Assembly (NCBI GenBank): GCA_033085395.1
Contig: JANQBS010000164.1
Location: 27,285-91,284 of the forward strand
Length of the DNA stretch: 64,000 nt
DNA from: Xanthoparmelia taractica
Taxonomy: Eukaryota > Ascomycota > Lecanoromycetes > Lecanorales > Parmeliaceae
Reading direction: 5' to 3'
Position numbers and translations under genes: made by a program. Below the pieces are notes generated by a model. The model saw only the letters and a list, made by a program, of their open reading frames with translations, had not been told where the DNA came from and ran no database searches. Below, in pieces: positions 34,715-45,737 of the stretch (positions within the stretch are counted from its first letter, which is position 1; each line of letters begins with the position of its first letter).

Positions 34715-35890
34715 CTACCACTCCACTGAAGTGATAGGCTGTAAATTGCTCGAGAAGTCACTCCATGCTCGCAGTAGATCCGACTCGAAATGATGTTCAG
34801 ACACGGCCTTCTTGATCCGGCGAGCCAGCATATCAACCTAGCCACTTATACCTCTATCGATGAGCCCTTCCACAACATCCGCAACGTCTACGATGTTCGC
34901 CCGGAATCGGTTCTCTGCAGGAAAGTATGGAGAAGCCTCGCCCTCTCGGGCGTCCGATATGAGCGTCGTAACACCGCTCAGGGCTGCTTCCAGTGGGGTG
35001 ATGCCGAGTGTCTCGAAGCGAGATGGGCAAACAAAGATACCTTTGCCGCGAGCCGCCTTGAAGAAACCCTAGAGTTCGGTCTTGGTGAACTTGGGCATGA
35101 TCTGAAATCGATGTTGGAGCTCCGCTGGGACTCCGTGAAGCAGTGCAATGGTCGGTCATCTTGCATGTCGTCATCACCTGCTACAAATATGTAGTTCAAC
35201 CCCGGAGTCAATCAGAAGCTCGATGTTTTTGAAAAAGTCAAGCCGGGCGACAGTAGTAAAGATAAGCAGTCCATCAGGGTCTGGGAAATTGACCAAAGAT
35301 GTCATGTTGAAGGCTGGGAGGTATTCTTGCTCATCAGCTGGATAGGCGGGCTCAGCCTGCGTATGCGAGCTTGATCTACCCCTTTCGGAGAAGGTGGTCG
35401 CGCTGCAACCGGGAGTGCTGCAAGACGAAGGCGTTGCGATTGAGCCTGATATAGCGAATGCCCAAATCCTGGTGACATTGAAGATGTCGTGCTTTCTCAT
35501 TACTTCCGAATGCCATGGCAGCCAAATGGGGCGTAAAGTGTTGAGTGAAATCGTTGTAGAAGGGGCCATGATGGGTGACACAGCAAGGGAGCCACGTAGG
35601 GTGATAGCTTAGCAAGGTATCTGTCTGGTAGTAGAGCATGCAGAGATGAGCAGGTCGGTTGCCCAAGGCTTTGAGGGCTGCGGCAATGGTATTCTGGACA
35701 TCGACTGCTGTCATAGTGAAGTTGAAGGATAGTATGGCACATAAGACACCGTCTCTGCGCTCCAAACTAAAAGAAGGCGCTAAGGTTCTCTCCTGACGAT
35801 GGTAGAGTATCAATCCTCTACACAATCCGGCCTTGGACAGAACTCGCATGGCGGAGAAGGTGAATGATGTTGCCCCAATTTTGGCAGCGG
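34715..35890 (-). pseudogene. Family GT4-type glycosyltransferase, decayed
   Basis: Pieces of one group-1 glycosyltransferase follow each other on the minus strand in different frames. N-terminal: GATSFTFSAMRVLSKAG and CVTHHGPFYNDF (from about 35885 down). Middle: LLIFTTVARLDFFKNIELLI (about 35215-35285) and FVAGDDD. C-terminal: PKFTKTEL, CPSRFETLGITPLEAALSG with the GT4 E-x7-E motif, then DAREGEASPYFPAENRFRAN and SEHHFESDLLRAWSDF. It is broken by in-frame TAG codons at 35376-35378, 35069-35071 and 34838-34840 and by several frameshifts between about 35340 and 35150. The breaks are indels and scattered stops, not the dense C-to-T pattern of the AT-rich block. No family-wide intron pattern rescues the frame. 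Confidence 0.75.
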
Positions 35891-36155
35891 AGCTTGTGGA
35901 TTGAGGATAGTGCTTTGCATTTAAACTATGACAGCAGATAAGGTTCCAAGATCGATTGCTATGTTATCAATATTGGATTCGGTCATGGACTGTTGCTCTG
36001 TTGTATTGCTCAGCAACCAAGGACGGCCATGACTTTATACTTTATTTCCGCCCCATTGCTGAATCGTCCCTTTGAAGGCTGCGTGATTACAAAGTATACC
36101 ACTGGTTGGCGGCTTGCTTTACAATAAGCTAAGGTACATGTGACTCTTCGTTGTT

Positions 36156-37268
36156 ATGGTAGGACTCATTGCCGTTGATATTTGTTTGCGTCTTATTATG
36201 GTGGAGAAGCAAAACGCCGTCAAATGGGTGGACCCGGTTTTTCATAATTGTAGTGTGGACAGTCCTCAAAAACCTCATGACCATGGACCTCAGGAGCCAA
36301 ACCCCTCTTGGTCATCGAGCGAGCACGGAGAGAAGAATAGCCGTCCCGAAATTGAGTCTTCAGCGATAAACTCCAATCTGGAGGAACAGTCCTTCCTAAA
36401 TCGTCCCATCACACACGCTCCGCCGCCCCTAAATTTACTGAAATCTCCCAGGATTTTAACAGCCTTGTACGAGAAATGGGTGGAGGCAACCATCGTTATT
36501 GGATTCGATAGTGCGCTGCCCGTTTTCGTGAATCAACCCTTTGGTTGGGATTCTCGCGGCGCTGGCATCATCTTCCTGACAATTGCAATGCCATCTCTAT
36601 CAGCACCATTTATCGGAATGCTATCAGACAAGTAAGGGGCACGTTGGGTTTCTGCTATTGGCTTTTTGATCTGCGCACGGGCTACGGCCCTCCTGCTCCT
36701 AGTTGCCGATGATACCATCAAGCAGATCGTACTTTTCTGTGCTCTTCTCACTATTGACGGTATTTCATATCTTTGAGATTCTCCACTCCAATAATGACTA
36801 CAAGTCTCATGATCTACAGGGTTTGCCTTCGTCATGATGATTTCGCCATTGGCGGCAGACTTGACTGCCCGCGGTCATTGCCATGGAAAAGGAATGCCCT
36901 GGCATCTTCGGCAAATCAGGAGCATATGCACAAGTGTATGCTCTCTTTACTTGTGCGATCGGCGCTGGAGTTTTGGCAGGTCCGGAATGGGTCAGCTTGA
37001 ACGACGGTCGGATGGGATGGGCGTTCATGGTATGTACGCTCGGTGCCTTGAGTGCTTCGGCCATAGCCTCCGTGGTAAGTCAATGTATCCTCACCTTGAA
37101 TGGCGCTACAAGAAAACAATAACGTAGATGCTTTTTACTGGAATCAAGGAACGGAATGATTGTTTGGACCCTGTGTCTGTAAAGTTAAGGCACATGATCA
37201 ACTTCGACAGCAATAGCTCTGAGGCCTCCGATGATTCTGATGTCCCGATGTCGTTCTCGTCAGATTGA
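36156..37268 (+). pseudogene. MFS transporter, C-terminal half, truncated and broken
   Basis: The frame opens in the middle of the family (VGLIAVDICLRLIMVEKQNA, end of a membrane helix and the start of the central loop). It passes through YEKWVEATIVIGFDSALPVF and AGIIFLTIAMPSLSAPFIGM, and is cut by TAA at 36633-36635 in DK*GARWVSAIGF. After a 60-nt intron ending at about 36818 it continues FAFVMMISPLAADLTA, shifts frame near 36872, and resumes EKECPGIFGKSGAYAQVYAL. A normal 53-nt intron then precedes the hydrophilic tail (MLFTGIKERND...) ending at 37268. The N-terminal six helices are not found upstream. It resembles fungal drug:H+ antiporters of the vesicular-amine-transporter group. Splice sites are still good, so decay is recent. 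Confidence 0.7.
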
Positions 37269-37352
37269 GATAAGGCTTAAGATGGACTTTGGGGCCTCTA
37301 AAAGCCTGTATCGAAGGCCTTTCAGCAGATATAATTCTCCATTTACTCATTC

Positions 37353-37438
37353 AGTCCCAACAAAGTTTTCTAACCTCACATATACTGAAGCTCCTAGTCC
37401 CAATAAAGTTTTCTAACCTCACATATACTAAAGCTACT
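37353..37438. repeat. 43-bp tandem duplication
   Basis: Two adjacent copies, 37353-37395 and 37396-37438, of a unit beginning AGTCCCAAYAAAGTTTTC and containing CCTCACATATACT; they differ at only a few positions. Confidence 0.8.
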
Positions 37439-38011
37439 GATCAGAAAATTTGGTGCACATTGGTTCTTCTGATATTGGGACGTACAGTTCCTCGTATCCA
37501 TTTGCTCTATAGCAAAGGAAACGAGAAGCTTGCCTTGGTTGATAGGCATGAAAAAACTCAAGCTGCAGCAGACCCTTTGCGAGCACACGGGGAGGCCGTG
37601 TTGTGGGGAGGTTATAGAGGAGCGGGCGAACTTGTCTTCTTTATGGAACAGATACGTGAAAGTAGTCCACAATTTGACTCGAGGGAATAAGTGGGCACCT
37701 AAGACCAGAAGTAGACAGAATTATGTGCGCATCTTTGTCACTGCCGAAGAGACCGAAGTTTGGATAATTTGCGTATCGCTGGCGGCTCCCCGAGCTTGTG
37801 CCATTTCGAATTGATCTTCGCTTTGCGCAGAAGTCGTGTATTTATTTCTACGTTTTCTTTTCGCCAACATGGATGTACAAATTTGAATTCCATCAACTAT
37901 GGAGATCAATACATGCGCATTATCGTGCTCACTTTCAAGCCAGATGAGTCAGGAATAAGTCAGCCGTCAAAATTGGCCCAAGCACGTTGGCGCAATTAGT
38001 ACCACATGTCC
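37439..38011. other. Intergenic region
   Basis: Short open frames only, none recognised. Confidence 0.4.
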
Positions 38012-38679
38012 TGCATTCTACTCACGAATCCATGACACCGATGGATATAACGCATATCCATGTAATTATATAGGTACATCTGGATGCCCACTTTACACCC
38101 ATCTCATGGGCAAGAAATCCGCCAATGAAAATGTAACTCTTTACGGATTTGCGTCCTATCTCGCTTGACACCCCGCTTACCACTTCAATATTAACCAAGT
38201 CGTTCATTGCCCTTGCTAGCCGATCATTGACTTGACTTGATCCACCACGTCGCTGTCGCTTAGCCTCTTTTTGCCCCCAACGTTTTGAGTCATAAGCAGT
38301 CATTGATAAGATATTTGGACAGGGGTGTTGTCCTGATTTATTTCCCCCGTGACAAGCAATGGAGCACTTAGCATCGACCTTAATACACGCACACCTACAT
38401 GTAGAACATTAAGTCTTCTATGGAGGAAGAGCTTTTCGGTGGTACTGTCATACGCAGCATAGTAATTGTTTCTTGGAGCGGAGGATTTAGGGTTAGGATT
38501 AGTGCTGATCCATAGGGTGTGGTGGATTAATCATGGGAAGTTAGACGCGATTGATGGGCATTTGCCCATGAGAAGGCCGTAACGCGATCATGATGATATA
38601 CCTCTTCCCATGGCTATACGTTATATCCATGGGTGGAATGGAATATGCATGGATATCCATGATCAACGAGTAGAATGCA
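38012..38679. mobile_element. Putative TIR element (MITE-like), about 670 bp
   Basis: The left end TGCATTCTACTC...ATGGATATAACG...ATCCATG (38012-38062) is matched in reverse at the right end (38609-38679), which carries the complement of the same blocks plus a 20-nt insertion. Further in, CTCATGGGCAA occurs as a matching inverted block on both sides. No transposase frame and no clear target duplication are visible. Confidence 0.5.
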
Positions 38680-38877
38680 ACACTTCCATATGCTCTTGAA
38701 TAGAAGTGCGTGTATCTGATATATAAACGAAGGAATAGATACCGGGTTGCATTCTACCCCACCTGATCCAATAAATAGCAGTGTGATTAATTGAGTTGGT
38801 GTTCAGCGACGCTGCTCTGCGATCAAGAGATCCCCACTTCACCACCACGAGCAGAAGCCTGATGAGTCCTTCCTCCC

Positions 38878-39270
38878 TCAAACGCACGTAAACGAAGCGC
38901 TTTGCCCACCCACCGATACCGACGACGAAATCGACACCAAGATCTCCTTGCAGGGTGACTCTATGCCTTTCTGAGGTAGAGTACCTGCATCGACGGCGGT
39001 TCCACCACAGCCCCCCTCCGTATACAAGGTCAATTTCGGGGTCGTGCCCGTGGGGCAAGCAACCCCGATGCCGGCTTGATAACTGTCGAACTCTGGGAGG
39101 TCTACGCAGGCATTCTGTTCAATGTTCGTAACAAGACCTTGGGTTACGCCGGCAACCTGCACGCAGTCGGGTTCTGTGTAGCTCACGATGAAGCCTGTCG
39201 GCGTTGCTGAGTCTCAGGCTTGAGTAGCTTGGAAACGGACAGGCTGTCTTACTTGTGAGAGTGTTTTCAT
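38878..39270 (-). CDS. Small cysteine-rich protein, 5' end unresolved
   Basis: An open segment (about 39210-38878) reads TPTGFIVSYTEPDCVQ at its start and ends QSASFTCV, with six Cys spaced like a compact disulfide-bonded secreted protein (DCV, NACVD, VACPTG, GGCGG, SPCKE, FTCV). Upstream at 39270 is an ATG (MKTLSQ) followed by a GTAAGA donor, and a TATATAAA box lies at 39336-39343, so a promoter seems present. However, no acceptor joins MKTLSQ to the Cys-rich frame in phase, and no signal-peptide-like hydrophobic stretch is found. Either a short exon is missing from this reading or the secretion signal has been lost. Family not recognised; effector-like size and Cys content are suggestive only. 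Confidence 0.45.
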
Positions 39271-40712
39271 TTTGTGATATTGCTTGTGTCCCTTGGTCTG
39301 TTGCAGTAAGTCAGAAAGGCGACTTTGATGGGGCTTTATATAGGCGGTGTCGACATGCTACAACCTAAGAGATGTTGAATTCGGCCCGGGACGCCCGAGT
39401 ATTTCTATCATCCGATCTACGAGTATCGGCAACTCCGCTCTCATGATAGATCTAGGTGAGGGTCTTTTTGTTCGGCCGATATAATAACTCCCAAGGACGC
39501 CCAAGTACGCCTCTCAATTGAAGTAGATCATTTTTCTGAATTAGGCGATTTGAAGCCACAAGTACATCTTCGCTCATGCTCGGAACCCATTGTCAGGGAG
39601 ATTTAAATTAGCCCTCACTCAAATAGTCCGCAAAGCAGTTCGAAGCTGTACTTGGACGAGCTGACTTTACGCAGAGGTTGATGATGTTTTTTTTCGACAA
39701 GTGACCACTGCCTGTTGATTGGTTGCAAAGGTTGTGTCACGCTTAAAACTTCCTTTTTCTCTCCCACACAAATCAAACACGGAAAATCAAATCTCCACCT
39801 CCTCCGAAAACAGTGCTAGACCACATCTGAGACGTGGAGTCCCCAAAATTCAGATTGCCCCTTGCGTCACAATGTGACCCTTTCGCACAATTGCTACAAG
39901 CATCAAGTGCGAACTGACGATTGAGCCTTTCACCCAGTCAGCTTCGTACAGTCGCTCAGAAGAATCGGTGCCGAAGGTCGGAGTCGAGGCAACTTTTTGT
40001 CTTTTCTCATGGGGGGCACCGACCTCTGTTTTTCATGTTGGAATTCAGCCAATAGGAGGCCGTTTGCGCCGCAAGCTGACTAAGCAGTCTTGGCGTTTCT
40101 CCATCCCTTAGCTAGATAGTCCGTCTCTCCTATTCAATCAAGCAATCAATTCATGCTTCATGAGACCACTCAATCCTCCAATCCAATATTTCACATTAGC
40201 CTATAACCCACGATGGTTCTTCCGCACCTGAAGACTTGTTCCACGCCACATTTTGTCCTCTGAAAAGAAATTCCGGTGTTCTTTCGGTTGCGGGTTGATG
40301 TACGTCTGCTATTTCGAGCTGGCTCGCCGAATTGCTATATCCAATGGACCATCCCCTACCGAATCGAGTTGAACAGCGATCAAGCTGCTCGAGATCTACA
40401 CTCCAATCGGATATTGCAACCTCGATGGCTAGAATAGGAATCGCTGATAATGTCTTAGCATACTCCAACGAAAGACACATTCTAACGAGCGGCGGTACCT
40501 GCTTGACGGCCAACTCCACAACAAGCTAGCCTGGCGTGAAAGGTTGGATCCCTTAAAGGGGGTCTACCAGTTACAAGACGATAGATTGGGCGATCCATGT
40601 GGCGTGATCAAGACACACGCTAGCGGGGGAAAATATTTCTGCATCGTTGGTCTTGCTGGTATGCTGGGAATGGCACTGGGGTTGTAGCTCCTCACGATCG
40701 AAATTTGAGATA
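39271..40712. other. Intergenic region
   Basis: 1.44 kb. It contains the TATA box of the Cys-rich gene and short frames without family signal; the longest (107 codons, minus, 40196-40519) is not recognised. Confidence 0.45.
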
Positions 40713-42412
40713 CTATAGTGCTGGTGTGGCTCTTCCACACCATCGCAAGACCCAGATGCTAAGCATCTGATTTGGTGTTCGCTGTTCCCAATCAGGATTG
40801 AGAATGCACAATGGATCTAATGCTAATTTTATCTGTCCAACACTAGTCAGTATGGGTAAGTTATCTTGCCTAAGCATACTAAGTATACTACACTCACACT
40901 TCTCATCATATCCACAGCCTCCTCACCAACTTCGTCAACCAAACGATCTCTAAGTTTGAGACCTATCCCGTGTTCCCCAGTGACCGTACCGTCGAGTTGT
41001 ACCGCCCTTTTCTGAACCCAAGTGATGATCTTTTCACCGGTCTCTCTCTGACTTTCGGGGCAAACGATGACTGTGTGGTAGTTACCTGTAGTGAAGTTTA
41101 GCGGTAAGGGTTGGCTCTTCTGGCAAAGACGAGAGCGGAGTGGAAGACCAACCATCACCAACATGACCCAGTGTTGAGCCCGTAAGCCCCGCATCAGTGA
41201 TTACCTGATGTGTCTCTTCTATCATGTCCGCTAGATTAGATATGGGTACAGCAGCGTCAGCGTTCAAGAAGAGGTCTGTGGGGTCTCTTTTCATTGCCAT
41301 GAGGCTTCTCCCCACCTTCTTCCTGGCACCCCATGAGACATCGATCTCTTCTTTTTCGACTGACATCTCGAATTGTTCGCACTTATTGTTTTCAGCTGCA
41401 TGCTTCGTAATCTCCAGTTGGGCTTGAACCGCCAATCGTAAGCCTGAGAATTTGAGAAATAGGGTCGGGCTTTCTCTCCATCGCTTATTAGAGAGTGCCG
41501 ACTGATTGATTGCCCACATGCTGTGCTTATCAAGTAGCTCTAATGCGTCTATTGGCAAGCCAGACCCAACAAGGGTCACGGCAGTCTTCACTGCTGAATG
41601 CGTATCTGGAAAAGTCGCGACAACGACATGAAGATTTTCAGGGGCCGAAGTCACCTTGAGCACGGCTTCAGTAACAAGACCGAGGGTACCCTCAGATCCA
41701 ACGATCAACCTCGTAAGGTCGTATCCAGCCGAGGACTTGCGTGGTCGGCGCCGGGTCTTGACGATTGTGCCATCCGCAAGGACTACAGTCATAGATACCA
41801 CCCAATCTTTCATGGTTCCGTGCCGATACGCATTGGTGCCAGAACAGTTCATAGCAATCTGCATTCTTTGTCAATAATCGTGGGTCACGAACAGGAAGGG
41901 ATCATCACAAGCTCACCATCCCCCCAATTTTCGCTCCAGGGCCAGGATTCTGGCGGAAAAAAGAGGCCGTGGCCTCCTAGTTCAACGTTCAGGTCTTCCC
42001 ATCCAACAGCAGGCTGGACGACCACATCCATATCCCCCTGATAAACCGCCAAGATCTTACTCATTCGGTTGAAGTCGATGCAAAGTCCTTTACGCGTTGC
42101 CGCGAGTGCTCCAGGCATGCTCGTGCCGCCAGAATATGTTGTCACTGGGATGCGTCGTGCTGAGCAGAGTTTCATAATGGCACTGACATCGGCTGTGCTG
42201 TCGGGATAAACAATAAGATCTGGCGTTTGAGACGGCGCAGCAGGAGACCATTGCGTGATAGAATAATCACGGCACTCGTCCCGATTCGAACTGACATTAT
42301 CCGGGCCCAATAGACCCAAAAGATCCTCTTTCGCTTCCCAGATGTTCCGGTCGGTGATATTGTATTTTAGGGGCATTGTGCTTGATAGCGGAGAGGTAGA
42401 AGGTGGGTTCAT
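40713..42412 (-). CDS. D-lactate dehydrogenase (cytochrome)-like FAD oxidoreductase, one frameshift
   Basis: Exons 42412-41917, 41858-41153, 41085-40898 and 40832-40713 carry a complete FAD_binding_4 / FAD-oxidase_C protein: IPVTTYSGGTSMPGALAATR, then SGTNAYRHGTMKDW, DLTRLIVGSEGTLGLVTEAV, GHVGDGNYHTVIVCPES and TVTGEHGIGLKLRDRL, ending LALDPLCILNPDW. In the first exon the frame breaks near 41955. HGLFFPP reads on as ESWPWSE, while the family motif NPGPGAKIGGM sits one frame over, next to a run of six T (minus strand), a typical slippage site. All splice sites (introns 58, 67 and 65 nt) are intact. No mitochondrial presequence is obvious. Either a young pseudogene or an assembly error. Related 2-hydroxyglutarate or glycolate dehydrogenases are alternatives. 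Confidence 0.8.
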
Positions 42413-43315
42413 TGCGAGAGATGGTTGTCAAGCAGCTCAAGGCTTAGGAAAATAATGCTGCTATGAATAGGCTGCAAATATTTAGGTAGTGTCGTCCTCG
42501 AAGGCTTTAGCAAAGTATGCCCGGTGTTAAGGTAGGGTCATTAGAGCTGAAATAACCAACTACTTGTACATGACTTGTGTGTACGTTATAGCGAGGCGTG
42601 TCCGTCCCTTATACATCGTATCTCCTACCGGAAGATTGTTGCTCTTCTTGTTGCTTACTGGTAGGGGACCTAGTCGAGGCTGCAGTAGACTGGGTTAATC
42701 AGGCCAGACCCCGCCTGTCCAGTGATCTACCTACCTTAGGGTCATGCATATAGTTCAGTGGCTAAATGGTGCCCGTGACACGACGCTCCTGCGAGCTCAA
42801 ATTTTCCGTTGGTTATTTCTCGCTCACTAATCGCGGCTGAAACAATTTTGCCAGAAACCCCCACGTCTCCATTTCAATTGGGCCACAGACGAGTCATTGC
42901 AGGCATCCACACAGGGCTGTAATCCGAAGGATTTGTTACCTGATAAACCTAGATTCAGCTGCACAGACACGGCTTCACTTTGCGTGGTGCTCTGCACTTC
43001 CTCGAAGTGTGGTTATTGCATGGATAAGTGGTGGGAGCGTTGAAAGCCTTGGTGTAGCCATTGTCGTTTTCTAAGATTGGCAAAAGGTCCAACCATGTTG
43101 TCCTGCAACAGCCATATTTATTTCATGGCATTGACTTTAACTTGGCATAGTCTTTGTTTTAATTTTGGCTTTGGCCCTTAATGATTGATGATGGCCTTTA
43201 CTTGAGCTTCTTCAACACCTTCGTGTTGAGCCGCCTTTCTGCTCATCCATTCTCCTCCATTCGACATCTGATAACAATATCGTCATCTGCGTTCCATCCT
43301 CTCTAGCATCATGCC
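42413..43315. other. Intergenic region
   Basis: 903 bp upstream of the D-LDH-like gene. No gene or repeat recognised. Confidence 0.5.
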
Positions 43316-43655
43316 ATGTCTGATTCAGCCGTTGCACCGTCTCCTTCCATCGTGGTAGCGGCAGGGGTAGTATGGTCTCTGTTATGTGCAATCGTATTGG
43401 CTTTGCGCTTCGACGCAGGGCGTATCCAGGGCGCGAAACTGCTGAAAGATGACTGGTTGGCTGTTCCCACACTTGTGCGTGTGATGAAACCAAATGTTGG
43501 AAATCTGGACTGATGGATTACCTGCATTAGATCTTGACGTTTGGAACGGGTGCAGCCTTACTCTTCGGCAAAAACATAATGCCAAATCTGGACTCTCTGG
43601 AGTATCTGACACAGCCTTTACAGGCGTATAGCGATATAGTAATCTCGCTTTCCTG
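43316..43655 (+). pseudogene. PTH11/rhodopsin-like membrane protein, N-terminal fragment
   Basis: An ATG opens a frame with a first membrane helix (IVVAAGVVWSLLCAIVLALR) and the loop signature LLKDDWLAVPTL of fungal PTH11-like/rhodopsin-fold integral membrane proteins. A normal intron (about 43481-43530) joins it to ILTFGTGAALLFG, the second helix. The frame then ends at about 43655, so five of seven helices are missing. Transporter sequence begins directly afterwards. Confidence 0.5.
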
Positions 43656-45010
43656 ATGTGGGCTCCCGCAAGTCCCAGTGTACTGGCAGAATTTCATTCA
43701 ACCAACCACTTGGATTTAACTATCTTAGTGTCGATTTGGGAGCTCGGCGAAATTATTGACCCTCTTGTAATTGGCCTATTGTCCGAAATCTTTGGCAGAC
43801 TTCCAGTGTACCACATCGCAAACATCTTGTTTATTATGTTCAGTGCTATCGCCGAGGGTCAGAGCATTGACACGCTTATAGTTTTCGATTTCTCTTAGGT
43901 TGACCGTAGCATTTACATCTTCAAGCTCCTGCATCGTGGGGGATTTGTTCTTATATCCCAAACGCGGGCGTGCAATCGCAATCGAAGGATGACATCTTTC
44001 ATTGCCTCAATTCTAGGTCCTGTCGTTGGAGGCTTCAAATCACATGCCAAGGAATGGCGCTGGACATTCTGGCCTACGACCATCATCACAGGCGCCTTCG
44101 AAATTGGCTATCCTTTGCTATACCGAGAGATTTATAGAGTTATTATCCTCTTAAAAAAAAGCTCGGCGACTACGAAAGTAAACCGGAAATTATCGACTGC
44201 AGACAGGCTATCGGACTGGGGCTTCAGCAATCAGGCTGTTGACTCAGTCAGTGTTTCGACCGATCAAGCTTCTCTTTATCTCCTCAACTATCCTACTGGT
44301 ATCCATATGCGGAGCTTTGGCGTCAAGCTACACCTATATAGTCATAATCACACTCACTGGTGTGTTTGAAGAGACATATGGTTTTCCGGAGCGCCAGGTA
44401 GGCATTACCTACCTAGGGCTGGGTACGTCTGTCTCCGAGGGGGCCCAGTCCTTGCGCTTTTGCTGAGACCTCTTTGGGCTTGGGGTGATTTCGAGCGTGG
44501 TTGCTTGCGGCTTGTACCTCGATTCCCACCTCAAGAAAATGGCTGCATCGGGATACTCAGAGGCTGAGCATCGTCTTTCGCCTATGGTGCTAGGGACAAT
44601 CGTTATCTTTGTAGGTCTCATTATCTTTGGATGGACGGCTCAAAAGAGAGTCCATTATATTGTCCCTATAGGGTCTATCAATCTTGTCGGCTTTGGCTTT
44701 GCCGCTGTTTTCCTAGCGTCGTCGAGTTATTTCGTTGACGCTTTTAGAATATATGCCGCATCTGCTACGGCGACCATCACGGTACTGCGGAATGCCGCTT
44801 CAGCAGCGGTGCCGGCTGGCCGGTCCTCCGCTGTTCGCAAGGCTGGGCCTCGGCTTGGGTGCCACGGTGTTAGGATTGGTGGCCCTGGTTGCAGCACCTG
44901 TGCCCCTGGTTTTGATGAGGTACGGACAACGCATGAGGAAAACGAACAAGAGGTTTCAGGTGCCCTCTTAACATTTACCGGAACCAACGGAATGGTCAAC
45001 AGGTCTATTG
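43656..45010 (+). pseudogene. MFS drug transporter, broken
   Basis: Blocks of one DHA1-type MFS protein occur in order but in different frames. The first is MWAPASPSVLAEFHSTN, then VSIWELGEIIDPLVIG and LLSEIFGRLPVYHIANI (43656-43860). Next come ASILGPVVGGFKSHAKEWRW and FWPTTIITGAFEIGYP (43989-44110). Then VVACGLYLDSHLKKMA, PMVLGTIVIFVGLIIFGWTA and NLVGFGFAAVFLASSSYFVD (44485-44740). Last is LGATVLGLVALVAAPVPLVL in another frame (44855-44915). Stops and frameshifts lie near 43897, 44160-44280, 44463 and 44760-44820. The first helix is missing. Compositional bias is normal, so this is not RIP decay. Confidence 0.7.
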
Positions 45011-45737
45011 TACGTCTAGCTCAATGGTTTGACCGAACTGATGCTGGTGAACCCGCCTTACCGCTGTCTCAGCACCACACAGTGAATGTGCTGTTGAGAT
45101 CTCTTTTCTCCCGCGAAAGCATGGGAATGGTTTATGATAGCATGAGGTTGTCGAGACTGGCGCACTGAGTAAATGTAAATCCATCTTCGGAAACCCCGCT
45201 CTAAAGCGAGCGGTACTCCAATAAAGCACCGTTTGTGCCAAAATCAGAAAACTCGAGCATCACCAAGGTCACGGTCCGCCGAGCCAGCTGCGCTGCCACG
45301 GCCACGCAAGCGTCCACTCAATCCAAACCCGTTTTCGGTGAATCCGGTGATCTCCAAGGCGGCCATCGGATCTCAGTCACAATTGGGACTACAACTTCAA
45401 TCAGTGGCTGTGCAACCCAGAGTCTGGCCAATACCAACTAGGTGTCCTTCGCCGTACAGCTTTATCACCGCTGCAAATGGCCGCGAGCTGATATATAGTG
45501 GCAGTTATCTTGGAGTATTTTGCGCTGCACAAATGAATAGAGAATTATTTTAGATGGGGTACGGATCTACGGGGCCTGGACTGCAGCCTTGACACCTAAA
45601 ATAGAGAAAGAATTGGATAGCAATTGTATACTGAATCGACTAAATATGTTGTAATTGAGAACTTCTCCACGAATTTGCCGACAACATCAAATCAACCCCG
45701 CGCCCTCGTCAGCACCCACTTCCCACCCACCCTCACC
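45011..45737. other. Intergenic region
   Basis: It carries the tail of an unrecognised frame (to 45168) and the promoter of the quinone oxidoreductase gene. Confidence 0.4.

Noticed and set aside
40196..40519. A 107-codon minus-strand frame as a cytochrome P450 tail
   Set aside because: No heme-binding Cys motif and only vague similarity; no upstream exons.
34715..45010. RIP as the cause of the broken genes
   Set aside because: GC content is normal and breaks are indels or isolated stops, not dense C-to-T/G-to-A change.
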